Shown here piece by piece: positions 8,745 to 17,273 of a stretch of 64,000 bases of DNA. The stretch is from JACVRW01 sp963757815 (GTDB taxonomy: Bacteria; Actinomycetota; Thermoleophilia; Solirubrobacterales; Thermoleophilaceae): positions 1-64,000 of the forward strand of contig CAVWSN010000013.1 in NCBI GenBank assembly GCA_963757815.1, in the 5' to 3' direction. The notes below the pieces were generated by a model. It did not search any database, had not been told where the DNA came from, and saw only the letters and a program-made list of their open reading frames with translations. The translations under genes were made by a program, and so were the position numbers. The stretch's first letter is position 1; every line of letters starts with the position of its first letter.

Positions 8745-9558
8745 GCGAGTCCTCAGCTGGAACCTCTACCACGGGCGCGACTTCCCTCCCGATCCGGCCC
8801 TGCTCACCTGGCGCTCGCGGATCCTGCGCAAGACCGAGCGGGGGAGCACGCACGCGCAGGTGAACCGCGTGCTCCTCGACGAGTTCGCCGGCATGCTCGA
8901 CGGCTTCGAGTGGGACGTGGCTCTCCTGCAGGAGGCGCCGCCGCGCTGGTTCCGCGCGCTGTGCCGGCGCACGAGGGCGCACGGGACGCTCGTGCGGACC
9001 TCGCGCAACTGGTGCCCCCCGCTGCAGCGGCGGCTGGCGGACTGGAACCCCGACCTGCTGGCCTCCTCAGACGGCGGTTCGAACCAGATCCTCGTGCGCC
9101 ACCCGGGCCGCGTGCTCGAGCGCCGGCGCCTGACGCTGGCCTACAGGCCCGAGCAGCGGCGCATGCACTGGGCGCGCCTCGAGCTGCCCGAGGGGCGCGT
9201 GTGCGTCGCGAACCTGCACGCGTCCGCGGGCCTGCCGGAGCGCGCGGCCGAGGAGGTCGTCAGGGCGGCCGAGCACGCGCTGGCCTGGGCCGGGGGCGAG
9301 CCGCTCGTGTTCGGCGGTGACCTCAACCTGCGCCCCGCCCGGAATCCCGAGCCGTTCGAGATCCTGCGCGACCGCATGGGCCTCGCCGCGCCCACCGCGC
9401 CCGACGCTATCGATCACCTGCTCGTTCGAGGGCTCGAGGTGCTGGAGCGCCCTCACCGGATGGCGCCGGAGCGGCGCGAGCTGGCCGAGCCGGACGGCCT
9501 GCGGATCCGCCTCTCGGACCACGCGCCGGTCACCGGCACGTTCGGGCTCGCCAGGTGA
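8743..9558 (+). CDS. Endonuclease/exonuclease/phosphatase family protein
   Basis: 271 residues of the EEP fold (DNase I/sphingomyelinase type). It opens with MRVLSWNLYHGR (metal-binding Asn), has VALLQEAPP near residue 62 (metal Glu), CVANLHAS near 153, FGGDLNLRP near 192 (catalytic Asp, Asn) and LSDHAPVTGTF at the end (catalytic His). All active-site residues of the family are present. Substrate (DNA, phosphoinositide or lipid) cannot be told. There is no signal peptide. The start codon overlaps that of argF on the other strand. Confidence 0.85.
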   Translation: MRVLSWNLYHGRDFPPDPALLTWRSRILRKTERGSTHAQVNRVLLDEFAGMLDGFEWDVALLQEAPPRWFRALCRRTRAHGTLVRTSRNWCPPLQRRLADWNPDLLASSDGGSNQILVRHPGRVLERRRLTLAYRPEQRRMHWARLELPEGRVCVANLHASAGLPERAAEEVVRAAEHALAWAGGEPLVFGGDLNLRPARNPEPFEILRDRMGLAAPTAPDAIDHLLVRGLEVLERPHRMAPERRELAEPDGLRIRLSDHAPVTGTFGLAR

Positions 9559-9615
9559 AATAGTCCCGGCAGCAACGCAACCCACGCAACCCGAGCGTCG
9601 AGGAGGGTGTGCCAG

Positions 9616-10311
9616 ATGGCAGAGCGCCGCACCAGCAGCAGGGCGAGTGGTGGAGCGAAGAAGGCCGGCACGTCGCGCGCGAAGTCGAGCACTTCGTCTG
9701 CCAAGCGCACCGCCGCCGCGAAGAAGGGCGGCGCTGCCCGCGGCCGCCAGCAGAAGGCCCAGAAGACCGCCCGGACCACGTCGCGCGCGGCGACCAAGCC
9801 CGCCAAGGCGGCCGGGGTCGAGGCCAAGACGGTCGCCGAGTTCCGGCAGGCGCTCCGCAAGAACGTGATGCTCACCCGCGAGCGCATCGAGGAGGCGCTC
9901 GAGAAGAGCGGCAAGCTCTCGCCCAAGGAAGCGCGCGGGATCGCCTCGGACCTTCTGAAGCGCGGCCGCAAGGAGACCGACGACGTCCTCAAGGACCTCG
10001 AGAACCTGCTCGAGAAGGGCCGCCGGGATCTGGAGAAGCGCACCTCAAGGGCGCGCAGGCAGGCGAAGGGCGCCCGTAAGCGGGCCGTCCACGCGGCGTC
10101 GCCCGCGCTCGCGCAAGCGGACCGGGCACGACGCGCGGCCAAGGTGGGCTCGAACTTCCCGATCAGCCGCTACGAGGAACTGAACGTGGCCGAGATCAAG
10201 AGCCGCCTGTCTGACCTGAAGCCGGCCGAGCTGCGCAAGGTGCGCGACCACGAGCGCCGCAACGCGAACCGCAAGGGCGTGCTCAGCGCGATCGAGTCCA
10301 AGCTCCCGTAA
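9616..10311 (+). CDS. Lys/Ala-rich protein with C-terminal DUF8129-like domain
   Basis: 231 residues. The first 70 are almost only Ala, Lys, Arg, Ser and Thr, resembling a histone H1 tail. A helical, probably coiled-coil region follows (about 75-145). The C-terminal 55 residues (FPISRYEELNVAEI to VLSAIESKLP) match from memory the DUF8129 domain of actinobacterial proteins. The ATG at 9616 has AGGAGG nine bases upstream; GTG at 9607 is less likely. A DNA- or granule-binding role is plausible from composition but not shown. Confidence 0.7.
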   Translation: MAERRTSSRASGGAKKAGTSRAKSSTSSAKRTAAAKKGGAARGRQQKAQKTARTTSRAATKPAKAAGVEAKTVAEFRQALRKNVMLTRERIEEALEKSGKLSPKEARGIASDLLKRGRKETDDVLKDLENLLEKGRRDLEKRTSRARRQAKGARKRAVHAASPALAQADRARRAAKVGSNFPISRYEELNVAEIKSRLSDLKPAELRKVRDHERRNANRKGVLSAIESKLP

Positions 10312-10333
10312 AGGGCTGCGACCATAGGGCGTC

Positions 10334-11696
10334 GTGGAAGGCGCCCAGGCAACCGGTACCAGGCCCCGCAAGGGGGACGAGCTCGAGCTCCGGATCGACC
10401 GGCTCGCGCACGGCGGCGCCGGCGTGGCTCGCAGCGAGGGCTACGTCGTGTTCGTCCGCGGCGCGGTGCCCGGCGACCTCGTGCGGGCGCGCATAACCCG
10501 GTCGAAGCGGTCGCTTCGGCGAGGCCGACTCGATCGAGCTGATCGAGCCAAGCCCGGAGCGGGTCGAGCCGCTCGCGCCCCACCCCGGGGCGCCCTGGCA
10601 GGTGCTCCCCTACGAGCGTCAGCTGGCCGAGAAGGAGGAGCAGGTCCGCGACGCCCTCGCGCGCATCGGACGCTTCGAGTCGCCGCCGGTCGAGCCGATC
10701 GTGCCCGCGCTCGAGCAGCTCCACTACCGGAACAAGCTCGAGTACTCGTTCGGCAACGACGAGCAGAGCGGCGAGCTCGTGCTCGGCTTCCACCGCCCCG
10801 GGCGCTACGACCTGATCGACGACGTCACGCTCGACGTGCTCGCCTCCGAGCGCGTCGACGAGCTCCGCGAGACCGTCAAGGCGTGGTGCCGCGAGCAGGG
10901 CCTCAGCGCCTGGGACCGGCGCGGGCAGCACGGCCTGCTCCGCAACCTCGTCGTGCGCGAGGGCCGGCGCACCGGCCAGTTGCAGGCGCGGGTCGTAACG
11001 AGCCCGGGCGGCAGCTTCGACGTCGACGGCCTCGCGGCCGCGAGCCCGGTCGAGTCCTTCCTCTGGACCCGCGCGGCGAGCGTGGCGGAGACCACGCGCG
11101 AAGGCGAGACCCAGATCGTCAAGGGCCCGGCGGCGATCGAGGAGGAGCTGTCCGGGCTGCGCTTCCGGATCTCTCCGGACGCGTTCTTCCAGACCAACAC
11201 CGAGATGGCCGAGCGCCTCTACGGCGCGGCCGTGGAGCTCGCCGGCCTGAGCGGGCGCGAGAAGGTGCTCGACCTGTTCTGCGGGATCGGCACGATCGCG
11301 CTCGTGCTGGCACTCGACGCGGGCGAGGTCTGGGGGGTGGAGATCGTCGAGGAGGCGGTGGCCGACGCGATCGAGAACGCGCGCCTCAACGGCATCGACA
11401 ACGCGCACTTCTTCGCGGGCGATGTGCGCCTGGCGATGCGGCCGCTGCTCGAGAAGAGCGGCTCAGCCGACGTGGTCGTGGTCGACCCGCCGCGCGCCGG
11501 CCTCTCCCAGAAGGTGGTGCGCCGCGTGCTCGAGGCCGAGGCGAAGAAGATCGTCTACGTCTCCTGCAACCCGACGACGCTCGCCCCGAACGCGCGCCAG
11601 ATGGTGGACGCCGGCTACGAGCTGAAGACGGTGCGGCCGGTCGACATGTTCCCGCAGACCCCGCACATCGAGTGCGTGGCGCTGCTCGAACGCTGA
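10334..11696 (+). CDS. 23S rRNA (uracil-C5)-methyltransferase, RlmD/TrmA family, frameshifted
   Basis: SAM-dependent methylation of a uracil in 23S rRNA is the usual role. About 453 residues after deleting one base near 10516 (TCGCTTCGG). An N-terminal TRAM domain (ELELRIDRLAHGGAGVAR) is followed by the RNA-binding centre and the methyltransferase: LDLFCGIGTIAL near 314, VVDPPRAGL near 385 and the catalytic cysteine in IVYVSCNPTTLA near 410. The four iron-sulfur cysteines common in RlmD are absent; the region reads PHPGAPWQVLPYERQL. The start is GTG at 10334. Confidence 0.88.
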
Positions 11697-11702
11697 TGCC
11701 GT

Positions 11703-11740
11703 ACCCTGCGCAGCCGGCCGAGCCGGCTGCTTCGGGCCTC
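11703..11740. repeat. 38-bp hairpin repeat, copy 1
   Basis: A 9-bp perfect stem (GCAGCCGGC, loop CGA, GCCGGCTGC; 11710-11730) within a 38-bp block repeated with one mismatch at 12394-12431, in the same orientation. It sits between the convergent rlmD-like gene and a 57-residue gene, so it may act as a bidirectional terminator, though no T-tract follows. Confidence 0.8.
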
Positions 11741-11912
11741 AACCGCTTAGATCCTCCTCGAGCGCGACCTCCTCGTTCGCGTGCACGGTGCACAGGAACG
11801 GGCCGTTCGTCTCGAGAGCCGCTCGGATCTCCTGCTCCGTCAAACGCGTCCCGCATTCCGCGCAGCGGCGCTCGATGACGGGGTCGACTCCCTCATGCTC
11901 CTCGAGCTCCAC
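11739..11912 (-). CDS. Small cysteine-containing protein, unknown function
   Basis: 57 residues from GTG at 11912, whose G overlaps the TAG stop of the upstream gene. It contains RRCAECGTRLTEQE and FLCTVHANEE, three cysteines and a histidine in an arrangement that could hold zinc. Codon use is gene-like. It is probably co-translated with the USP-like protein upstream. Its stop falls at the edge of the hairpin repeat. No family recognised. Confidence 0.6.
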   Translation of the reverse strand: MELEEHEGVDPVIERRCAECGTRLTEQEIRAALETNGPFLCTVHANEEVALEEDLSG

Positions 11913-12334
11913 TAGGCCTCGCTTCCCACGACGTGCATGACCGGCAGTCCGGTGGCGGCCCTCGCCTTGCGCGGCAGGTCGACCTTGAGCCACTTCGACA
12001 CGTGCAGCGGCAGGGTCGACACGATCAGCTCGTCATAACTGTTGAAGTTGCATTCGTCCTGGATGGCCGCGAGGGGATCCGGGTCTCCGACGCGCGCATC
12101 GGCCACGTCTAATCCTTCCTGGCGCAGCTCCTCCACAAACGCCTCCCGGTGCCCCTCGGCCTCGTCGCCGCCGGCGTGCATGTCCGCGGCCCAGGCGATC
12201 CCGTGCGGGGTGGCGGGCACGAGCAGGGTGAACTCGCAGGGACCCTGAACCGTGCGAGTGCGAAGCGCGTCGAGAAGCTCAGGCGACTCGGCCGTGCGAT
12301 TCGCGACCACAAGGACACGTGCCTTGTGAGTCAT
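11912..12334 (-). CDS. Universal stress protein-like domain protein
   Basis: 140 residues. The strand ARVLVVANRTAESPELLDAL and later VDLPRKARAATGLPVMHVV suggest a Rossmann-like alpha/beta fold similar to the UspA superfamily, but the ATP-binding G-x2-G-x9-G motif is not seen. The middle (AIQDECNFNSYDELIVSTLP) is consistent with the fold's fourth strand. Function unknown. It is followed by the 57-residue Cys-rich gene with a one-base overlap. Confidence 0.55.
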   Translation of the reverse strand: MTHKARVLVVANRTAESPELLDALRTRTVQGPCEFTLLVPATPHGIAWAADMHAGGDEAEGHREAFVEELRQEGLDVADARVGDPDPLAAIQDECNFNSYDELIVSTLPLHVSKWLKVDLPRKARAATGLPVMHVVGSEA

Positions 12335-12393
12335 GCGGGCAGCCTAGCGCGGACCGGTGCTTCACGGCCGGCCAGGTGCCGCCGGGGGGACCC

Positions 12394-12431
12394 ACCCTGC
12401 GCAGCCGGCCGAGCCGGCTGCTTCGGCCCTC
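12394..12431. repeat. 38-bp hairpin repeat, copy 2
   Basis: Same sequence as 11703-11740 apart from one base, same orientation. The hairpin stem is 12401-12421. It lies just past the stop of the minus-strand UDG-like gene and before the USP-like gene, where a terminator would be expected. Confidence 0.8.
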
Positions 12432-12451
12432 GGGGAGCCCCCCGGTTGGTC

Positions 12452-13057
12452 TCAATACGGGGGGAAGTCCGCGTACCAGTCGCCGAGCGCCCGGAATGCC
12501 GCCCAGAACTCGCGCTTGGACTGCTCCTCGTCGAGCGAGCGGTCGATGTCCGGCACCGCGAGGGCGTCGCAGGTGGGGGTCAGGCGCTGGACCTCGCCGG
12601 GCTTCCATTCGAGCTCGCGCCCGAGCGGCACGCGCAGCGAGTTCAGCTCCTCGAGCGCCTGCTCGCCCATCACCACCACGATCCGCGGCTGCACGATCGC
12701 GAGCTCGTCGAGCACCCGCGCGCGGCACTCCGGCGCCGAGTCGTCGGTGTCGTGCACGGGGCACTTGACGAAAACGGTGCCGTACACGGCCAGCGGGTCG
12801 ATCCCGAGGCGCTTGAAGCTCTTCATCAGGGCTGAGCCCGCGCGCCCGTAGAAAGCCACGCCCTCCTCGATCTCCGACGGCATGGGCGCGTACTTGAGCA
12901 GGAACACGTCCGCCTGCGGGTGGCCCGAGCCGAGCACCGGCATCAGGTTCCCGCGCGGGCAGTGCTCGCAGTCCTGGATCTCGCGGGTGAGGCTGTTCAG
13001 CTCCCGGATCGCCCGCTCGAGGTACTTCTCGCGGATCTCGTCGTCGGTGGCGGGCAT
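12452..13057 (-). CDS. Uracil-DNA glycosylase superfamily protein, atypical motifs
   Basis: 201 residues. The pattern DCEHCPRGNLMPVLGSGHP near residue 29 resembles the N-terminal iron-sulfur part of family 4/5 glycosylases, and VFVKCPVHDTDDSAPECRARV with IVQPRIVVVMGEQAL matches the central family 4 region. The usual GEAPG catalytic loop reads instead LKYAPMPSE, and I see no HPS-type motif near the end. It could be a divergent glycosylase or a non-catalytic relative. It lies 47 bases downstream of the glycosyltransferase-PHP gene on the same strand. Confidence 0.7.
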   Translation of the reverse strand: MPATDDEIREKYLERAIRELNSLTREIQDCEHCPRGNLMPVLGSGHPQADVFLLKYAPMPSEIEEGVAFYGRAGSALMKSFKRLGIDPLAVYGTVFVKCPVHDTDDSAPECRARVLDELAIVQPRIVVVMGEQALEELNSLRVPLGRELEWKPGEVQRLTPTCDALAVPDIDRSLDEEQSKREFWAAFRALGDWYADFPPY

Positions 13058-13104
13058 GTGATCCGAGGGATTTGACGGATCCACGGGCGCTCCTCTCCGG
13101 CGCA

Positions 13105-14940
13105 TCACTTCTTGCCGCGGGTCTGGAGGAACTTGAGCGCCTGCACGTAGAGCAACGACTGCTTCTTGCGGACGATGTCGGCGTCGCGCAGCGAGGCGAT
13201 GAACTCCTCGGGGCCGTCGAACTCGCGCATCCGGATCTTGACCGAGCCGAGCCCCTGCGCGACGTGGCTGTCGGACCCCGCGCCGGCGACGATCCGGTAC
13301 TTGGCAGCGAAGCGCGCCGCCTCCTCGTTGAACGCCGAGAAGGCCACGCGCGGGTTGAACACCTCGATCGCGTCGATGTCCTCGACGACGTCGAGCAGGT
13401 GCTCGTAGTCCGGCACCGCGTGCATGCGGTCGAAGGGATGCGGCACATAGACGAGCCCGCCCTGGCGGCGGATCTCGGCGATCGTCTCCTGCAGGGTCAG
13501 CCCGCGCGGGATCTTCTCCTCGATGAAGAGCCCGATCACCTCGCCCTGGTCGGCCGTCTTGACCTCCTCGGCGACGATCACCTTGATCCCGTCCGCGCGC
13601 TCGCGCGCCTCGAGCGCACCCGAGATCTCGTTGTGGTCGGTGATCGCGATCGCCTCGAGGCCGACGCGCTTCGCGGTGTCGAGCAGGGTGTCGACCGGAG
13701 TCGCGCAATCCGGCGAGTGGTCGGTGTGCATGTGCAGGTCGACGTGGATGAAGTCGCGCTTCTCGAGCCGCCGGCGCACCTGGGCGCGCCCGTCCGCGGC
13801 GTGGCGCCGCGCGGCGACCCGCTCGTAGAGCGCCTCGTAGTCGTCCGCGACGCGCGACCACTGGAGCTGCGGGTGCGCCTTCTCGATGCGGCCGGCGTAC
13901 TCGGCGACGAGAGACGGGTCCGAGAGCAGGCGCTCGAGCTGGGCGGCGAGCGTCAAGGCGTCGCGCGGCTCGAACAGCGGGCCGAGCTCGCCGTCGAGCA
14001 TGAGCTCCTCGTACTGGGGAAGCCGCGAGGCCACCGGCACGGCGCCGCCGGCGAGCGCCCTCACCACGAGCTGCGGGGCCGGCGCGGTGCCCGCCGACGC
14101 GGCCACCGCGATCGTCGCGCGCGACAGGTGCTGCGCCTCCGAGCCGTCCGCCGGGCCGGCCAGCCCCACCCGCTCCCGGAGCCGGCGGGGCAGCGTCACG
14201 GGCGGCGCGGCCGCGGGGTCGCGCAGCCAGATGGTCGCCTTCCAGTCGAGCTCGACCGGCAGCCGGCGGAGCGCGCGCAGGAAGAGCCGCAGCGCGCCGC
14301 GCTCCTCCTCGGCCGAGAACACGATCTCCGGAGGCGCGTCGCCGGGCTCGGGCCGGTGCAGGAGGTCGGCGCCGGGATGGATCACGTCGTAATGGCCGGG
14401 GAAGTAGCGCTCGATCAGGTCGCGGGTGGCGGCGTAGGTGGTGGCCCGCCCGTCGAGGCGGCCGAACAGAAGCTCGACCACTTTGCGCGCCACCTGCGTC
14501 GAGACGAAGCGCTCCGTCGTGGAGTGGAACGTGCCGATGTTCAGCGCATGCGAGTGGCGCAGTGCCGCCGAGGCGGCGCTCGGGGCGAACGGCTCGTGGA
14601 CGTGCACGAAGTCGAGCTCGGCCTGGTCGAGGAGGTCCTCGAGCGTCCGCGACACGTCGATCGGGAGCGACACCGAGCCGCCGCGCCGGAACGGGAGCGA
14701 CTGGCCGACGGCCACCACCGAGGCGCAGCCCGGCTCGGCGAAGAGCGCGTCAGGGTCGTTTGGCAGCGCCTTGACCATGGCGCGGCCGTCGCGCACGAGC
14801 TCGCGCGAGTCCGACGGCGCCACCACCACGACGCGGTGCCCGCGCCCGCAGAGCTCGTCCGAGAGCCGCTCGACGAAGCGGTTGACCTCGTGGTGCTTTT
14901 CCCACGGCCACGGGGTCACCTGGGCGATGGTGAACGACAC
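13105..14940 (-). CDS. Glycosyltransferase (GT4-like) fused to PHP phosphoesterase domain
   Basis: 611 residues. Residues 1-390 look like a GT-B glycosyltransferase: VTPWPWEKHHEVNRFVERL at the start, FVHVHEPFAPS near 98, FHSTTERF near 127, YDVIHPGADL near 172 and SRLPQYEELMLDGELGPLFE near 320. From about 398 a PHP domain begins, with all metal motifs: VDLHMHTDHSPDC, ITDHNEISG, VAEEVK, VYVPHPFD and GAGSDSHV. The start is GTG at 14940, 33 bases from the divergent nitrilase. The fusion suggests a sugar transfer linked to phosphate ester or polymer turnover, which is inference. Confidence 0.85.
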   Translation of the reverse strand: MSFTIAQVTPWPWEKHHEVNRFVERLSDELCGRGHRVVVVAPSDSRELVRDGRAMVKALPNDPDALFAEPGCASVVAVGQSLPFRRGGSVSLPIDVSRTLEDLLDQAELDFVHVHEPFAPSAASAALRHSHALNIGTFHSTTERFVSTQVARKVVELLFGRLDGRATTYAATRDLIERYFPGHYDVIHPGADLLHRPEPGDAPPEIVFSAEEERGALRLFLRALRRLPVELDWKATIWLRDPAAAPPVTLPRRLRERVGLAGPADGSEAQHLSRATIAVAASAGTAPAPQLVVRALAGGAVPVASRLPQYEELMLDGELGPLFEPRDALTLAAQLERLLSDPSLVAEYAGRIEKAHPQLQWSRVADDYEALYERVAARRHAADGRAQVRRRLEKRDFIHVDLHMHTDHSPDCATPVDTLLDTAKRVGLEAIAITDHNEISGALEARERADGIKVIVAEEVKTADQGEVIGLFIEEKIPRGLTLQETIAEIRRQGGLVYVPHPFDRMHAVPDYEHLLDVVEDIDAIEVFNPRVAFSAFNEEAARFAAKYRIVAGAGSDSHVAQGLGSVKIRMREFDGPEEFIASLRDADIVRKKQSLLYVQALKFLQTRGKK

Positions 14941-14973
14941 TCGCGCAGGATACGTGGATACGATCGGCGGGCC

Positions 14974-15914
14974 ATGACGGACTTCCCGAGCGTCCGCGTA
15001 GCGGCCATCCAGGCCACGCCCGTGATCCTCGACGCCGAGGCCACGGTGGACAAGACGATCCGCCTGCTCGCCGAGGCGGCGGCCGCCGGCGCGCAGCTCG
15101 CCGTGCTCCCGGAGACCTTCGTCTCGCTCTATCCGTCCAACGCGTGGGCGCACCGATCGGCGAGCTTCGCCGGCAGCGACGAGCTCTGGGAGCGCATGTG
15201 GGACAGCTCGATCGAGGTGCCCGGGCCGGTGGTCGACCGCCTGGCGGATGCCTGCCGCGAGCATGAGCTCCATTGCGCGATCGGCGTCAACGAGCGCGAG
15301 CCGGAGCGGCCCGGCACGCTCTACAACGCCCTGCTCCTGATCGGGCCCGGCGGCCTCCTCTGGAAGCACCGCAAGCTGATGCCGACGCACCAGGAGCGGC
15401 TCTTCCACGGCCTCGGCTCCGGCGATGACCTCGGCGTGACGGAGACGCCCGTCGGCAGGATCGGCGGGCTCATCTGCTGGGAGAACCGCATGCCGCTCGC
15501 GCGCTGGGCCGTGTACCAGGGCGGCCCGCAGATCTGGGTCGCGCCGACGGCCGACGACTCCGACGGCTGGCAGGCGAGCATGCGTCACATAGCGATCGAG
15601 TCGGGCGCCTTCGTTGTCTCCGTGCCGCAGTACATCCCGCGCTCCGCCTTCCCGGAGGACTTCCCGCTCGAACTGCCGGACCAGGAGGCCTTCGGCAACG
15701 GCGGCGCGCTGATAGTCGACCCGCAGTGGGGCGAGCCGATCGCGGGGCCGTTGTACGGCGAGGAGGGGATGCTCGTCGCCGACTGCGACCTGCGTCGCGG
15801 CCTGCACGCGAAGCGCTGGTTCGACGCGGTCGGCCACTACGAGGTGCCCTACTTCACGCGCAGCCTCACCTCCGAAGCGGGGCCGCAGCGGACCTGGACG
15901 CCGAGGCGGTCTAG
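14974..15914 (+). CDS. Nitrilase / carbon-nitrogen hydrolase
   Basis: About 313 residues. The catalytic triad is clear: Glu in AVLPETFVS near 48, Lys in WKHRKLMPTHQERLFHG near 133 and Cys in GGLICWENRMPLARW near 168. The PTHQERLF and CWENRMP patterns fit the aliphatic nitrilase branch, which hydrolyses nitriles to acids. The reading frame does not close: the original frame runs on into the opposite gene, while TAG at 15912 is reached after a shift near 15890-15905, so the last residues are uncertain. Divergent from the glycosyltransferase-PHP gene. Confidence 0.87.
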
Positions 15915-16011
15915 CCGCCCCGGCGCCACAGGCGGAGCTCAGCGCAGCCGGAGCGTCGTGACGGCGCCCGCGTGGTCGGACGGCCACAAGTTGCGCCCCG
16001 GCCCGGTCCGA

Positions 16012-17185
16012 CTAGTCCTTCGAGGCCTTCGCCTTGCTCTTTGCCTTCGGCTTGCCCGGCAGCTTCGGCGCGCCGCCGTACTTCTTGATGAAGCCCTCGA
16101 CCATCTCGCGGGCGACGTCGTCCGGGTACTGCTCGGGCGGCGACTTCATCAGGTACGCCGAGGCGCCCTCGATCGGGCCGCCGAGGCCGTGGTTGAGCGC
16201 GAGCTTGCAGCAGCGCACGGCGTCGGTGACGATGCCGGCCGAGTTGGGCGAGTCCCAGACCTCGAGCTTGAGCTCGAGCGATCAGCGGCACGTCGCCGAA
16301 GGCCTCGCCCTCGAGGCGGATGTGCGCCCACTTGCGGTCGGTCAGCCACGGCACGTAGTCCGAGGGGCCCACGTGGACGTCGTCCGCGGGCAGCTCGTGG
16401 CCCATGATCGAGGTGACCGCCTGGGTCTTCGAGATCTTCTTGGACTCGAGGCGCTCGCGCTCGAGCATGTTGAAGAAGTCCATGTTGCCGCCGACGTTGA
16501 GCTGCGACGTGCGCTTGAGCTGGACGCCGCGCTCGTGGAAGAGGCGCGCCAGCGCGCGGTGGGTGATGGTGGCGCCCACCTGCGACTTGATGTCGTCGCC
16601 GATGATCGGCAGGCCGGCCTTCTCGAAGCGGGTCGCCCAGTAGTGCTCGCCCGCGATGAACACCGGGATGCAGTTGACGAAGCCGCAGCCGGCCTCGAGG
16701 ATCTGCTCGACGTACCACTTGGTCGCCTGCTCGGAGCCGACCGGCAGGTAGGAGACGACCACGTCGGTCTTGGTCTCCTTGAGGATGCCGACGATGTCGT
16801 CGGTCTCGCCGGGAGCCTTGGTGATCCGCTCCTTGAGGTACTTGCCGAGGCCGTCGTGCGTCATGCCGCGGTACACCTTCACGCCCAGGTTCGGCACGTC
16901 GGCGAACTTGATCGTGTTGTTCTGGCCCGACCAGATCGCCTTGGAGAGGTCCTTGCCGACCTTCTCGGCGTCGATGTCGAACGCGGCCGTGAACTCGATG
17001 TCGCGCACGTGGTAGCCGCCGAGGTCGACGTGCATCAGGCCCGGCACCTGCTCCGCCGGATCGGCGTCCTTGTAGAACTGGACGCCCTGCACGAATGACG
17101 AGGCGCAGTTGCCGACGCCGATGATGGCGACGCGCACCTTGTCCGTTTGGTAGCGCGAAGCGCCGTTGGATGAGCTGTCAGTCAC
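16012..17185 (-). CDS. ino1: Inositol-3-phosphate synthase, frameshifted
   Basis: Converts glucose-6-phosphate to inositol-3-phosphate, the first step to phosphatidylinositol. About 390 residues after removing one base at 16274-16283 (minus strand ATCGCTCGAG). NAD site VRVAIIGVGNCASSFVQG near 17, VVVSYLPVGSEQATKWY near 143, THRALARLFHERG near 204, LNVGGNMDFFNM near 225 and VWDSPNSAG after the shift identify the actinobacterial short form. The tail is Lys/Ala-rich (KPKAKSKAKASKD). GTG start at 17185 has AGGAGG about 10 bases upstream. Last gene of the inositol-lipid operon. Confidence 0.94.
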
Positions 17186-17273
17186 TTTCTTAGGTCCTCC
17201 TGCCTTGGTCTCACTGGGGGATGGGCTCCCGCGTGGAGACCATCGGGACACGAACCCGGGAAGCTCTCTGCGG

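Noticed and set aside
15975..16012. Inverted repeat GTCGGAC/GTCCGAC between nitrilase and ino1 as terminator.
   Set aside because: Seven pairs with a 24-base loop and no T-run, overlapping the ino1 stop; too weak to list.
13072..16407. 1,111-codon plus-strand frame across the PHP-fusion and nitrilase.
   Set aside because: Only 14974 onward encodes the nitrilase; the first half is antisense to the glycosyltransferase-PHP gene.
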